This document shows positions 27,267-38,298 of a stretch of 64,000 bases of DNA, piece after piece. The DNA comes from Paramarasmius palmivorus (taxonomy: Eukaryota > Basidiomycota > Agaricomycetes > Agaricales > Marasmiaceae): NCBI GenBank assembly GCA_037176845.1, contig JAYKXP010000053.1:330719-394718 (forward strand), given 5' to 3'. The position numbers were made by a program, and so were the translations under genes. How positions within the stretch are numbered: the first letter of the stretch is position 1; each line of letters opens with the position of its first letter. The notes below the pieces were generated by a model, which ran no database searches, was not told where the DNA came from, and worked only from the letters and a program-made list of their open reading frames with translations.

Positions 27267-29357
27267 AATTACCATAAAGCACCTTTTCAGCCCCGACTAT
27301 CATATAATCCTTTGCCACATCATCTTTTAGCTTTCGACCATCTTGGTGTGAATGTTCTGTGTTGTATGACTGTTGAAGTCGCTTGATGTCTTCATCCTTC
27401 TTCGGCACTGTATGGTGTTTGCCCCTGGTGTATGTCTCAAACTGTTCTTCAATATGATCTGTGACCGAGTGAATCACTGGGATTGCAGGATGTAACTTTT
27501 TCATATATTCCCAGTCAATGTTAGGCCCTTGAGAGTGATATGTTACCTGTGTATGAACATCAATACTTTTGGCAGTATGAACAATGCGCATGGGATGTAC
27601 CTTGATGTCTTTGACATTATGTTCTTGCACTTGGTCAAATGGTACAAACGAGTTCGACCGACCAGTCGAGGTCATGACCCAGCAGTTGAGCCGAACGTAC
27701 TCACTAGTAAAGCCAAACGGAAATAGTTAGCCAAGGATATAGCTCTGCAACGCTCTATAGTGACTTACGCAATCTCTGTAGTCCACTCACGATGAAGTCC
27801 CTGAAGAAGCTCAATACATTCCAAGGCATAGTTGCCATTACTGCCCCCAACAAACCGAAAGAAGAAAAAAGGGAGAAGGCTTTCCATCATCCCGATATCG
27901 CTGGAGCGTATAGACTGCCAGAGAATGATATATGGAAGTATATCCCGCAAGAACATAGTATGCTGGCGCTTGAGGGCATCTTGATGCTCTTTTGGAAGTG
28001 AATCCATCAGGTTGAGAGCCTCGGAGCTGGCATGCTTCTCATAGACCTGTTCGGCCAGACAATGTAAAGCTTCTGGGGGTTTGGTGCGAAGTTCAGCAAG
28101 ATCATCTACCTTTGCCTCCTCTTTCCAACACTCTAAGATATGTGCTTCGGTAACATGATGCAAGCCTTTGTCGAGGTGATGATGGAATATGCCCTTGGTT
28201 TGGACCTTGCTAAGCCCCTTTCATTCCAGCAAGTTAAACCAACTTAGCAAACCACTACCTTTGGCATGCCCAAGATACTGGTTGTGATAGCTATTTGCCG
28301 CTGTCATTGCAAAATGAAACCACCCAAACAGAGCGATTAACCAGTCTAGATGCTCAAATGAATTAATGTCCTCCGCACGTTGCTGATAAAGACCACAAAG
28401 CCACGATACCGTGAGCTGATCTCCCATGAAGAAGAGCACCTTATTCCACCCAATGTTCTGTTTCGTGCTATTGTCTCCCATCCCAATCTGACGCAACCAT
28501 TCCGGAATCAGCTGGATATGGTCTTCATAGCTAGCTTCTGCTGATTTGACTGTGCCGAGTAGGTATTGTTGCGTCACCTGTTCTGGCCCTGTTGGAAGCC
28601 CACGATGGCGAGGTGGCGGCTGGAGAAGCGGAGAACCCTTGTGACGGTACTTCTTGATATCAAAGTTCGGTGAATCAAGAAGATACTGCAGGATGACATG
28701 CACTGCACGATCTTTGATCAGAGGTTGAGCCCTCTGCGCAAGCTCGAAAACATCCAGAGATGTAAGTGGTGATTTGATGCCCTCTGACTGTTTCTCCTGG
28801 AGATTACGATTGGCAGTGGCAGAGAGAGGAACTGCTGATGGACGGACATAAACTGTGCACACCGTTCTACTGTTGAACTGCTTGAGATTGGCAATTCTCT
28901 GAGAATAAACCTTCTTCATGATTTCGACATTGTCATAGGTCAGCTCCCATGAGCATTGGGGAAGGAGCAAGCAAACCTCCTTCATTTTCCCGTGCGCTAT
29001 TCAAGGTGTGGCTTCAGTTGTCCATTTAAAGCTCATAGTGAGCCCAAGTGCATGCAATGTGTCGAACGCCTTCGCAGAGATCCCTTTGAACTTGAAGTAC
29101 ACAGCAAACATTTTCTGCATGCAGTTCCTCCTATTATGACGGCTATAGGACAGAAGAGATATGAATAGAACCATCATCTGGGCTTCCATTAAGTTACACC
29201 ACTCAGAGATGGACAAGATTCAGCGCCGACTCACCTTGTTATCGCTCTTCTGCACTTTCTCCTGTTCCCTCTGCTGTCGAGTCACAGCTAAATCCTCTAG
29301 CATGTTGGAAAGGACCAGCACTTGCTGTAGAAGCATGCCCCACTGATACGCCTGACT

Positions 29358-31187
29358 TTTAATACCTTTTATTCGAATGCATTATTGCACTTTTATATTC
29401 TGTTATGCTATGATTGGGACTCTGAAGGACTAGTATGAGCCCTGAATAGCTAGTCAAAGTCAAGGACTTGTCAGATGCACTTATATTAGCAGGTATATGG
29501 TTACATGGTACGCCTCACATGGGTATCTGGCCACTGCTATAGCTTATATTAGTGGTTCTGTCAATGCAGACCCTTTCCTGAAAACTGTAGGGAGCTGTAC
29601 TATGTTGGATCACGACTGGTACACTGTCTGTGCATGGTCTAAGACATATTAAAGGGACTATTTGCTTTTAAACACTCTTAATACTTCTTCATGACCAACC
29701 AAAGAGATGAGCGGGTTCAAAGGGAATGATCCAAGTTGATGCAGAGGACGGCTTCATCAGCAGATATGATCCGAGAGCTTATGGAAGGCACTTGCCGAGT
29801 CTAGAATTGTTGGCCATAGTTGTTCCTATTGATTGGACACGGAGGCAAAGCTGTAGAACTGTGACGCATATGGTTGTCATGGTACAGAGGCTGATATAGA
29901 AGATAAACTGCTTATAGAAGTGTTCCTTGTGGACACGGAGACTTGTAAAAGATATGCCAGGTCCAGAACATGGATGACTGAGCATTCCGGTGTGTGGAGA
30001 AGTCGGAAACGACTCTCATTGGTGGATAAGCGCCTTGGCGCAAAGAAAAGATAAATTTTACTAGGCTAAATGCCAACCCGCAGGCACAGGATTCAACTCC
30101 TGAGTCTAAAGATAGAAATTCCTATTTATTGGTCACACATAAACGACTTATATGGACGTTGTGACTGTCATATTTCCCTGATTTGTATATTTCCTATGGA
30201 CTATCTCTGTTCCTCACTTATTCTGCTTGCATTCCGTCTGTTTTCTATCTTTTATTACATATTTCTTTACTTATATTTCTGAACAGTATATATAGGCTTG
30301 CAGTTTGTAGGTAGAAGGGCAGAGAAGATGAAGAGAGAGTGTACTGTTAGCCCATATCATTAGGTTGTATGTGGCTGTTGCTCGAATAGACCTCTTTGAT
30401 CTGATAGTTGATCTGCTGGCACATGTGCATTTCAATTGGACCTCTTATATAAGTTGATCCAGTGGTGTTTCATGCTTGTTATGAGTCGACCTCTGATCAG
30501 ACCTGGTTAATCTATTGACGACCTTTGCATTCACTTCCACTTCCTCAGGACAGGCCCTAGATTGAAAGTCTAGTTGAGACCTTACTGTATACAAGAGCTT
30601 AAGTTGTATTGGCAGAGAGATCAAGTATTTGGCTTGTGATCTGTAGCTCTAAGCATTGGTTGCATTGTGTTTCTGTGTAGAGATTAGACCTCGGACTAGC
30701 TTTTATAAGCTTTAGTGACGTAGAGAGGCCCAGATTGACCATTTGGAGAGTCAGTTGGATTCCTGCTTGCGCACAGTTCATTGATTTAATTCTATCAGGA
30801 TCAGTACACTTGAGGCAGTATTGGTTGAACTCGAGGTTGCTACCTATAGCACTTGGGACTGTTTCCTACCCTATTATAAGCATTCGTAACCTTTAGTCAC
30901 CCCTAATATAAGGTGTATCTCAATTGCTTTTGAAGTAACAAAGAGCGTATCATCACTCTCAGATCTATAGTTTGTGTACTATTCTAAGTACAGCAACTCT
31001 GATCACGTCAAACCACACTTGCACAACTAGTCACCACTAGTGTGCTGCTGTTCATAACCAGCATCTACTGAATCTTTGTATTTGTGGTCTATTACTAGGC
31101 TTCTGCTGTGTCCTACAGTTCTATTAGTGACCCAAAGTCGCAGAGCCCACCACTTATACTTAGGTTGTTTGTGACACATTATCGCAT
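29358..31187. mobile_element. Probable ~1.8-kb insertion inside the DUF6589-type gene
   Basis: No coding potential is visible across this AT-rich stretch, although the DUF6589-type reading frame exists on both sides. TGACT occurs at 29353-29357 and at 31188-31192, which could be a 5-bp target duplication of an LTR-type element. However, I see no TG...CA ends or reverse-transcriptase sequence, and joining at these points leaves the gene one base out of frame. A solo LTR or an unrecognised non-autonomous element are the main options. Confidence 0.35.
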
Positions 31188-31862
31188 TGACTCAAAATCA
31201 AATTGAGTGAGTTCTTCTGCACGAAGGTCTGCATTGTCCTCTGTGTCTGTCTTGAAGTAATCTCCCACTGTCTCTAGTTCATCCTCCATCGCCCGACCAA
31301 CAATCTCTCTCGAAACCTGAACCAGAATCTTCTGTCCTCCAGAGGCCCTCTTCTTCTTATACTTTTTTGATCTCAGCGGTTGGAACCAATGTCTCATGAT
31401 CCCTAATAGCTCATCGCTCAGCAATAACGATGTCCGCACATACTGGATAGCAGCATCTTGGATACATGACTCATCTCCCCAGCTCAGTTTATCCAGGAAT
31501 ATCGGCAAATCCATTCCCTCCTCTCTCATACAATCCAAAACCCTTCGTACACTTGCAGCCATAGGTCTGCAGCCCAATTTCTCCCTCAGAAGGTGGGTGT
31601 TTGGGATGAAAGGATTTTCGGGACTCTGTTCTGTAGTATCATAGGTTCCAGCAATGCCCATCTCAGCGTCATTGTCATTGTCATTGTCGCTGCTGTCATC
31701 CTCAGATTCGTCTTCTGATGACTCGATGTCGTAAAGTCGGGAGTGCTCTAGATGTTCAAAATCATCGTCGTCGTCAAATAGATTGAAATTGTCATTTGTG
31801 GGATTAATGACTGGTAGATACATGAAAGAGAGAGATGTGTAGACGACAAGTGAGCGAGCATG

Positions 31863-31893
31863 AAAGTGCCGGTCGAGCATTGACCGGCACTTT
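31863..31893. repeat. Subterminal hairpin, right, over the DUF6589 start codon
   Basis: AAAGTGCCGGTC and GACCGGCACTTT form a perfect 12-bp stem with a 7-nt loop, 23 bp inside the right inverted repeat. The first ATG of the minus-strand DUF6589-type gene (31880-31878) lies in the loop, so the stem could affect both transposition and translation of that gene. Confidence 0.65.
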
Positions 31894-31916
31894 TGTGTGA
31901 CTCAACTGTGACATGC

Positions 31917-32073
31917 GGCCTGAGGGAGGGTCGCCCGGTAAAAATGCACCAGACCTTCTGGCGTGTCCATGCACGCGATTTCAATGACGAAATCGAAACT
32001 CGTCCACATCAAACATCAAAATTATCTATATACGGTAAGTGCACGTGACCGCCAGAAGGTCTGTTCGAGACTA
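31917..32073 (-). repeat. Right terminal inverted repeat
   Basis: This is the inverted partner of 21978-22133, with the same internal CGCCAGAAGGTCTG / CAGACCTTCTGGCG foldback and the same terminal TAGTCTCG read on the minus strand. Confidence 0.8.
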
Positions 32074-32082
32074 GTGCTGTAT
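32074..32082. repeat. Target-site duplication, right copy
   Basis: GTGCTGTAT directly follows the right inverted repeat and matches the left copy at 21969-21977 in all nine bases. Confidence 0.8.
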
Positions 32083-32600
32083 GTCAGATTTATTTACAGC
32101 AATTTATGAATCCCTAGAATTAGACCTGTAACCAATCCTTAGTGACAATGGCAAGCATGTACTAAGGACCTGTATAACTGAGTTTAAAATTGGTGCAGCT
32201 TGTCTTATAATCATGTAAGGACCATAGAGCATCTCCCAATCTTTTTCATCAAGCTGGGTGGTCGACATAGCTGAAGACCGTCATAGTAACAACATGTCAA
32301 CATCTTCGCTTAAGCTTCATCACTGTATATATAATATTTACTGTCATTTGTTCTGTACAAACTCTGTTTTCCTATTTAAATGATGTACTTGTATCTAGAA
32401 CAGTAGTCTTGGAATTAACACTTTAACCTCTTAAGCCTACGTTCATAAAGTTATCTTCAGTGCTCAGTGTTTACTACACTATCCTCCAGCTATATTTGTT
32501 CAACTCGCCTAGCGATATAGTCTTCCTAGCACTTCACAGTGTTCCATTCAGCTTTGTTGGTGCTGTCATTGACCCCAATGGTAGTCTAGACAGGCTGTAA
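32083..32600. other. Non-coding stretch after the TIR element
   Basis: This 518-bp AT-rich segment follows the right target-site duplication of the RecQ/DUF6589 element. It contains no supported gene. It may be the LTR or untranslated leader of the retroelement-like relic that follows, but no matching second LTR was found in the window. Confidence 0.3.
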
Positions 32601-33980
32601 ATGGTCTTGTTTCTCTGTTTTCTATTCCTTTTCATTTTATACTATCTATTTTGGCCCAGGTCTTTACAGAATTCCAAGACTACCTGCTTACTATTGTCCA
32701 TGTCGTCTGACAACACAAGCAACATTCCCCAAAACACAACCACAGCTGTGCAGAGTGATCCACCTTGCGTACCACCTAGACCAGCTAATGTCTCTAATGT
32801 GGAAGACATTTCCCAACACCCCGACTTCATTTCCCAACAACCGTTCAACAATTGGGACCCGTCTTGGCTATGTACTTCTTGGCAAGCACCAGGATTCATG
32901 AATTTGCATCCAGCACCATTGTATGGACTGGACTTACCCATGAATCCCCCATTGGGAAACCCGTCATGGACCCCAAACATACAAGGAGAAGCTGCACATG
33001 TGTTTGGCATGCCATCAGCTAACCAGGTACCACCTGGACCACTGTCAGCTAATAGTATGGGCAGCAGTTATTATCTTCTGCAATTGTTCCATTACCAGCC
33101 ATACAGTCAAGCCCCGGTACCTTATGGTTTTCCATATGGTGGTTTTCAAACCCCAATTCCTGAATTGATACTGTCCAGTTATGGTCCCACTCCATATTCC
33201 TTTGGAATGATTCCTGGTTATCCTGCATAAACTAGTCTCAGTCAGCCCCTGCAGATGCAGACTGGACAGGTGGGTCCACTATGTAGCTCCCCATACCCAC
33301 TGCACTTGCGTCGTGAAGAAGCTGAGAAGCAAAGGCAAGATAGATTGAGGCAAATTAGAGAAGAAGAGCCAAGTCTCTTTAGAATCCTGCCCTCTATGCC
33401 TTCCCAGCCCTTAGGGTTAGCCAAAGTTTGCCCCAATATGTCAGAATGAGGCAGTTCCCATCACACAGAACCAAGTCGGCTATCCATTTCTGCACGGGTG
33501 CACACAACAGCTCCAGAAAGCCCTAGTGTCTTTGCAACACAACAAGAAGCTGCACCTGTCAATCGTCCATTCCACACATCAAGGGTTCAGGACCACGGAG
33601 CACCCCAAATGCTCCCTCCTAGTCAGCTGGTATCACATCCAGCACGAGGGTCAACTTTGATTGATCTCAGTACACCAATTGGAGAAGTAGTTGAAGCCAT
33701 GTCCACACTGGACCATGAGGCTACCCCCAATCCAATAACCGATCAAGGGACTAATCTCTGACAATTCTTTTACCTTTGTCGAGATGTACTGAATGATCTC
33801 AGGTATCAAACTTGTGAACATTCTACTCTGGCATCATGGGCAAGAATGTTTGACAAACTCCATATAATCAACTTCCTCCAGATGTTCAGCTCTGCCTAAT
33901 CTGAGATCAAAACCTTTGGGCACATTTCAAGGAGTGTTATGGTGCCCTTACCAATGATCTCATCAGGGAAACGGTAGGTT
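32601..33980 (+). pseudogene. Decayed Pro/Gln-rich reading frame, retroelement-like
   Basis: A hydrophobic start is followed by a low-complexity Pro, Asn and Tyr-rich protein with several stop codons (near 33229, 33449 and 33761). Fragments continue across frames, for example LRREEAEKQRQDRLRQIREEE and STPIGEVVEAMSTLDHEATP. Composition and decay resemble the gag-like part of a dead retrotransposon, like the relic at 52-54 kb. I recognise no domain and give no function. Confidence 0.35.
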
Positions 33981-34131
33981 TGTCTTTTATTACTGAGAAA
34001 GGAAAAAAGTGCTTAATAAGTACAAAAGACACCATTTTACTTATAAAGGAACCGTTGCTTTCTCAGGAGTCTCATATTCCTTTGGGAATGAAATATTTAC
34101 TTAGTAACTTGTAGTGTACTTTTTAAGATAC

Positions 34132-36971
34132 CTAATCCGACCCCGAATCACTCTCAGATCCCGATGGCATGAACATTTTTTCAGCTTCAGCCTCGTTTCG
34201 GAGAGGCTCCAACACTGGCTTCGAGAGTGAATCCATGTCAGGTTCGTGTGCCTGATCAGCTGATGCATCCAGCAGCTGGTCGAGACTTTCTCTGATCGGT
34301 TCCAGACTAGCAGAGACAGCTATTCATCAGAATTGTCCATACAACTTATAGAAGCAGACGTACGGGTCAGACATGACAATATCCATCTCTTCATCACCAT
34401 CACTCTCATCGTTCTCGGCGTCCTCTTTTTCTCTGCGCTTCTTTGATTGTGGTTTCGCTGCAGCTCTCCACTTCTGCTTCATGTACTGCCTAGCACCATC
34501 AATGATCACCTGCCATCGGTCCGCACCCATGTCCTTGATGGTTTTGGAGAACTCGTTGTGCTTCAGGTACTTGGTCTTCTCTCCATGAAAGTCCTTGACT
34601 GGAAGTTGGCCCCAACGAAGATAGGAGAACTCATCGTGCTGTCCAGGTGGAACATACCTCCCAGAGTGGAAGAATGTCAGTGCACGTTCGACCTGAGAGA
34701 TTCATCAATGAATAGATACTAGACTTCAGTAAGATACATACTGCTTGGATTGAAAGCTCAAGCATCCCGAAAGGAAACTTCGGTGAACCGTCTTTCTTGA
34801 CCTCACGGGGCCTTTTCTCAGGTGGGATTGCATCAACATGGGAGAGATATATGGCAAATGTATGGAGGACTAGCTCGTGTTGAAATAAACCCTGTTAATG
34901 GCCAGTTAGTATCAATGTATACCACCGTGAGAGAAGAGGTACCTGTTTGAGCAAAACAGTGCCGGTCACGTCGTCGGCGTGAAAGTTGGCAAAATGCATT
35001 GGTGACAGCGGGAGGCCTGAGCCAGGCACCGAATAACGTTTGGTCATGTACTGGGCCCAGTCTGCGACATCGTCTTCACTCCTAAAGACCCATTCTGACT
35101 CTTCCTCTCCTGTAGCCAGTGGAGGAAGTGAGGTCCAGTGAGCCTTGATGAATTCATGCACGTTCTCAATGGCACCAGTCGCAATCTCATGACGGAGATC
35201 CGACAGCTTGCCATTGGCCTGTGTGTTGGTTAGTATAAGTTCATGCTACACAAAGTATATTGGTCACGCACCAAAACTGAGATTGCATCCTTTCCGCTCT
35301 CAGGCAGTGCGATTGTCCTACCAAAGCCCGCCGTGATGATAGCTTCAACCTGAGTCTTCTTTAATGCACCCCACGAATGGACATAACCGGCTGTTATCTT
35401 GGCAAGCGGCGTGAATATCTTTCGGTCACCCCCTTCATCCCTGATAAACTCCGGGAGATGTTTGCTTGAGAACTTCTTCTCGCCAGCACCACGGGCAGCT
35501 TTACCGACAGCTAATTCAATAGGCTCCTCTTTAATCTTGACGATGTTCTGAGAATATGTTAGGAGTCAATTAAGAAGTACAGATAGTATCACTTGCCTCA
35601 GATAGTGTTGACATCGTGGCTGGGATTTACTGGTGCTCCTGGATCTCTGCCACTTTGTTATCCTCAAATCCGACACTCTTTCCCTCTTGCAACATTGAAT
35701 CCGGAACTATGTCATTGTCGGGCTTTCGTCCTTTTGATTTTGCCTTTGTATTCAGTCCAGTAGGAATGGTGCCGACAATGCCAGTTGGAACCTTGTCAAC
35801 AGCCTTGGACTTCTTCTTGGATCCTGCAGATCCATGTGACTGTTTATTAGACATGAGTTGCACAGGCAGTAAGGCACTTATATGTCGGACGTTTTCCTCT
35901 TCTTCGCATTGCTGGCAGCCGGAGAGGGCAGAGAAGCAACATCCACAGTAGGAGGTGGAACAACAGGCGCTGCTGATGATGGTGGGAGAGTTCGAGCCTT
36001 GTTGATCTCGGCTCGAGTGGTCCGCGGAGTTTTCTTGCCTTGTGCCTTTGGCTGACCTTCAACTGAATCAACCACCATCACATCATCATCAGCATCTGCG
36101 ACAACATCCACAGGCTGAGGCTTTTCAGCGGCATCGTTATCCGAGTCATTCTGATTTTCGTGAGTTTCCTCCTCGCTCTGATCTGTATGGAAGACCAATG
36201 TCATTGCTCTTATGAAAAGTAGGAACAGTGCTCACCTTCCCTTACACTTGTAACCTCGATGTCGGAGCCTGTGATGTGGTATTACTATATGAACAAGTCG
36301 CAATATTTCAGAACATACCACTGGAATTCTGTTGTTCAAGCTCGGAGATTCGTTTGCGCAATGCTTCAAGCTCAGCCTTAGCCTTCTGCCTGAGATCTGT
36401 AATGCAGAAGGTTAGATTCAATTCATTGATAGGAACTTTTCTCACCTTTTTTCTTTGCAGCCTTCGTGTTTTTATCCCCGCCTATACTCTTGGAGGTCAA
36501 TTTACCTGGAGCTAGCTTGGAGGACTTGTTACTTCAAACAGGCCTCACGAAGTTCTGGGTAAGCTCCTGGATCTCTGTCTGTGCTCTGTCCTCATAGGCT
36601 GCTAGGCGATCTCGAGCACCTAACCTTTGTTTTTCTGCCTCCTCATTTTTTCGAGCAACTTCTGCTCGTTCGGCTGCCACAACTGCAGAACTTCGACGTG
36701 TCTGATCATATGCCTTGTGCGCCTGCCCAGGATGTACGTCTTTATTTTTGAGGCGGGTATTGTGCTGGCAAGAGGTGGGAGTCGGCGTCGGCGCAGGAGA
36801 TATGGATGAGGCTGGCCCTTTGGTGACATCTTCTGTCCCAGCAGGTGTGGTTGGTGTCGGAAGGACTGGACTTTCGGTGCCGGTTTCCACCACAGAGATT
36901 GTAGGATCAATTTTTTTTTGTGGCTTTCAACCAGCGGAAGGTGTTTTCATTGCTGTAGGCGTGGAAGACAT
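34132..36971 (-). pseudogene. Agaricomycete-expanded hypothetical gene, divergent partner of the Plavaka-like transposase
   Basis: This multi-exon minus-strand gene starts at ATG 36971 (MSSTPTAMKTPSAG) and ends with SGSESDSGSD at 34132. The N-terminal half is disordered: Pro/Thr-rich, then a basic coiled coil (SAVVAAERAEVARKNEEAEK), then an acidic and Lys-rich stretch. The C-terminal half is folded, with EFIRDEGGDRKIFTPLAKI, FIKAHWTSLPPLATGEEESE, FANFHADDVTGTVLLKQ and LELSIQAVERALTFFHSG. This pattern matches a protein family I recall as common next to Plavaka-like transposases in mushrooms, without a known function. A TGA at 36927-36929 breaks the frame 14 codons after the start. The start is 156 bp from the transposase ATG, so the two genes probably share a promoter. 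Confidence 0.55.
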
Positions 36972-37127
36972 GGGAGAAGGGAAGAAGAGGGTTCAGGGTT
37001 CAGGGAGCAGGGACCGGCTCTAATTTTTTCACTGGTAAGTGTTTATTCCGGTTGCCACGAGATTGCGACTGACTCGCGTGCGGTAGGTGCACAAATTTGA
37101 ATAAATGATTTTCCTTGTCAAACCACC

Positions 37128-37924
37128 ATGCCGCACTCCCGACAAAGAACCACCCAGCCACGGACACTGCGATGCCCTGTACAAGGCTGCAAGAAACTCT
37201 TTTGCAACCCTGCTGGTGTGTCCAATCACATGCGAATACATGGATACAACAACGATCTGTGCTCCTCATCAGACAAGGAGCAGGAGCAGGCCCATTCCGA
37301 TGCCGAAAGGGCCGATGTCCCATCTGATCGCGAGTCTCAGGCTACACTCTTTGGCGACCTATCCCTCAATGACACGTTGACACCACCTATAGCAGAGCAA
37401 GTGCAGAACACACATTCATGCCCTGAAGGTTCAAAAGCTTCAGTGAATCGGAAGTTCCATGAGGAACTGAATGGTATCTGTCCTCACTTTTTCGGATTTG
37501 TTCAGATTGGCTAATAGTTGTACAGGACGTTGATGTGATGCAGATGGCAACTTTCTTCCAGATGGCGCTCCAATACCACCCTCGTTGGCCTGATCTACGA
37601 ATGACTGGAGTCCCTGGGAGGATGGCCTGGAGTTCCGAACAGCAAACCTGCTCTATTGGCGTATGCAAGCTTCAGCAGGCGAAATAGACGAATTCATGGA
37701 CATTATCACTGCACTCACCGCCAATTCTGTCAATACCGACCCCCTTTTTGCTGATGTCAAGGATCTACACTGCACGATCGATGCCTGTGAAAGTGGTGCC
37801 GTTCGTTGGCAATGTTTCTCAGTCTCATACGATGGCCCACGGACTCCGGAGACATATGAACCATGGATGGACAAGGAGTACAAGGTTTATTTCCGTGATC
37901 CATGTCAGGTTCTTCATGGGCAAC
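37128..37924 (+). pseudogene. Plavaka-like transposase, 5' part (interrupted by retrotransposons)
   Basis: The ATG at 37128 opens with a C2H2 zinc finger (CPVQGCKKLFCNPAGVSNHM followed by RIH), the usual N-terminal DNA-binding module of this transposase group. Exon 1 ends at 37473. Using the acceptor at 37543 continues with GNFLPDGAPIPPS, NDWSPWEDGLEFRTANLLYW and the conserved block WQCFSVSYDG, WMDKEYKVYFRDPCQVLHGQ. A TGA at 37591-37593 is in frame. The frame breaks at 37924, where a gag-only LTR element is inserted, and resumes at 48326. Plavaka elements are CACTA-superfamily transposons described from fungi. Confidence 0.75.
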
Positions 37925-38000
37925 TGTCAGAGTTTTAGATTGAACTCTGTTAGCAGCGATAGCGCAGAAAGCGCGAATAAACGATAGCTGATGACCAGAG
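37925..38000 (-). repeat. LTR of the gag-only element, interrupted copy, first piece
   Basis: These 76 bp are the start (plus strand) of the second LTR copy. The copy is broken at 38000 by the copia insertion and continues at 44781. Confidence 0.8.
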
Positions 38001-38287
38001 TGTAGAAAGTTGTTATTGGTCGGACTTTCCCGTAGAGTACACGTGACACTGTTTATTGTTATGCCTCGTTCCTCGTCATTCACTCCTCAGCCGTTTACCA
38101 TTCACTGGTCCGTCTGAGGAGGTTAGTATTTTTATTTAGATCATTCATACCTTACTGATTCCACTCGTAGCTTACCGTACACTCGTGTATCCGTTAGGTA
38201 TGGAATTATTCAGCCGTTTACCATTCACTGGTCCGTCTGAGGAGCTTACCGTACACTCGTGTATCCGTTAGGTGTTCGGTCTCTACA
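38001..38287 (+). repeat. 5' LTR of the copia element
   Basis: A 287-bp LTR with two internal imperfectly spaced duplications: a segment starting CAGCCGTTTACCATTCACTG and one starting GCTTACCGTACACTCGTG each occur twice. It is identical to the 3' LTR as far as I can read. Confidence 0.9.
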
Positions 38288-38298
38288 GGTTATGGGCC
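38288..38298 (+). other. Primer-binding site of the copia element
   Basis: GGTTATGGGCC starts at the first base after the 5' LTR. It is complementary to a sequence containing a CAT anticodon within a GGCCCATAACC stem-loop, as in initiator methionine tRNA. The gag-only element has the same site at its own LTR border (47955-47943, minus). Confidence 0.65.

Larger units (their letters stand above)
25288..31880 (-). pseudogene. DUF6589-type protein, candidate transposase, split by two insertions
   Basis: Read on the minus strand, the N-terminal part (31880-31193) has an acidic Asp/Ser-rich region, then a helical domain (CMREEGMDLPIFLDKLSWGD). The middle part (about 29340-28200) resumes at WGMLLQQVLVLSNMLEDLAV and has a block typical of the Agaricomycete DUF6589 family: FFMGDQLTVSWLCGLYQQRA, then LDWLIALFGWFHFAMTAAN and YHNQYLGHAKGSGL. 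The C-terminal part has FVGGSNGNYALECIELLQGL and PNIDWEYMKKLHPAIPVI. Excluding the hAT-like insertion joins GNWLQ to KWANN and a stop at 25288, a natural family-like end. A ~1.8-kb non-coding insertion separates the N-terminal and middle parts. The family name is from memory of the motif pattern. Function as a transposase is inferred from its position in a TIR element. Confidence 0.65.
21978..32073. mobile_element. 10.1-kb TIR transposon carrying a RecQ-like helicase and a DUF6589-type gene
   Basis: Both ends carry related inverted repeats of about 156 bp starting TAGTCTCGAACAGACC, and the element is flanked by a perfect 9-bp direct duplication GTGCTGTAT (21969-21977 and 32074-32082). Inside, two multi-exon genes converge: a RecQ-family helicase (plus, 22282-25217) and a DUF6589-type protein (minus, 31880-25288), with only about 70 bp between their stops once a nested insertion is removed. 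Each end also has a subterminal hairpin beginning AAGTGCCG. Long TIRs with a 9-bp duplication recall Mutator-like elements, but neither gene shows a MULE transposase signature that I recognise. The DUF6589-type protein is the best transposase candidate, by inference. Confidence 0.75.

Noticed and set aside
30000..30110. A possible tRNA or tRNA-derived SINE (a GGATTCAACTCC box resembling a B box)
   Set aside because: No cloverleaf could be drawn and the A-box match is poor, so it was not listed as an RNA gene.
36985..37010. Telomere-like GGGTTCAGGGTTCAGGG run
   Set aside because: It is only about two and a half units long and lies between two divergent genes. It is too short to call an interstitial telomere repeat.
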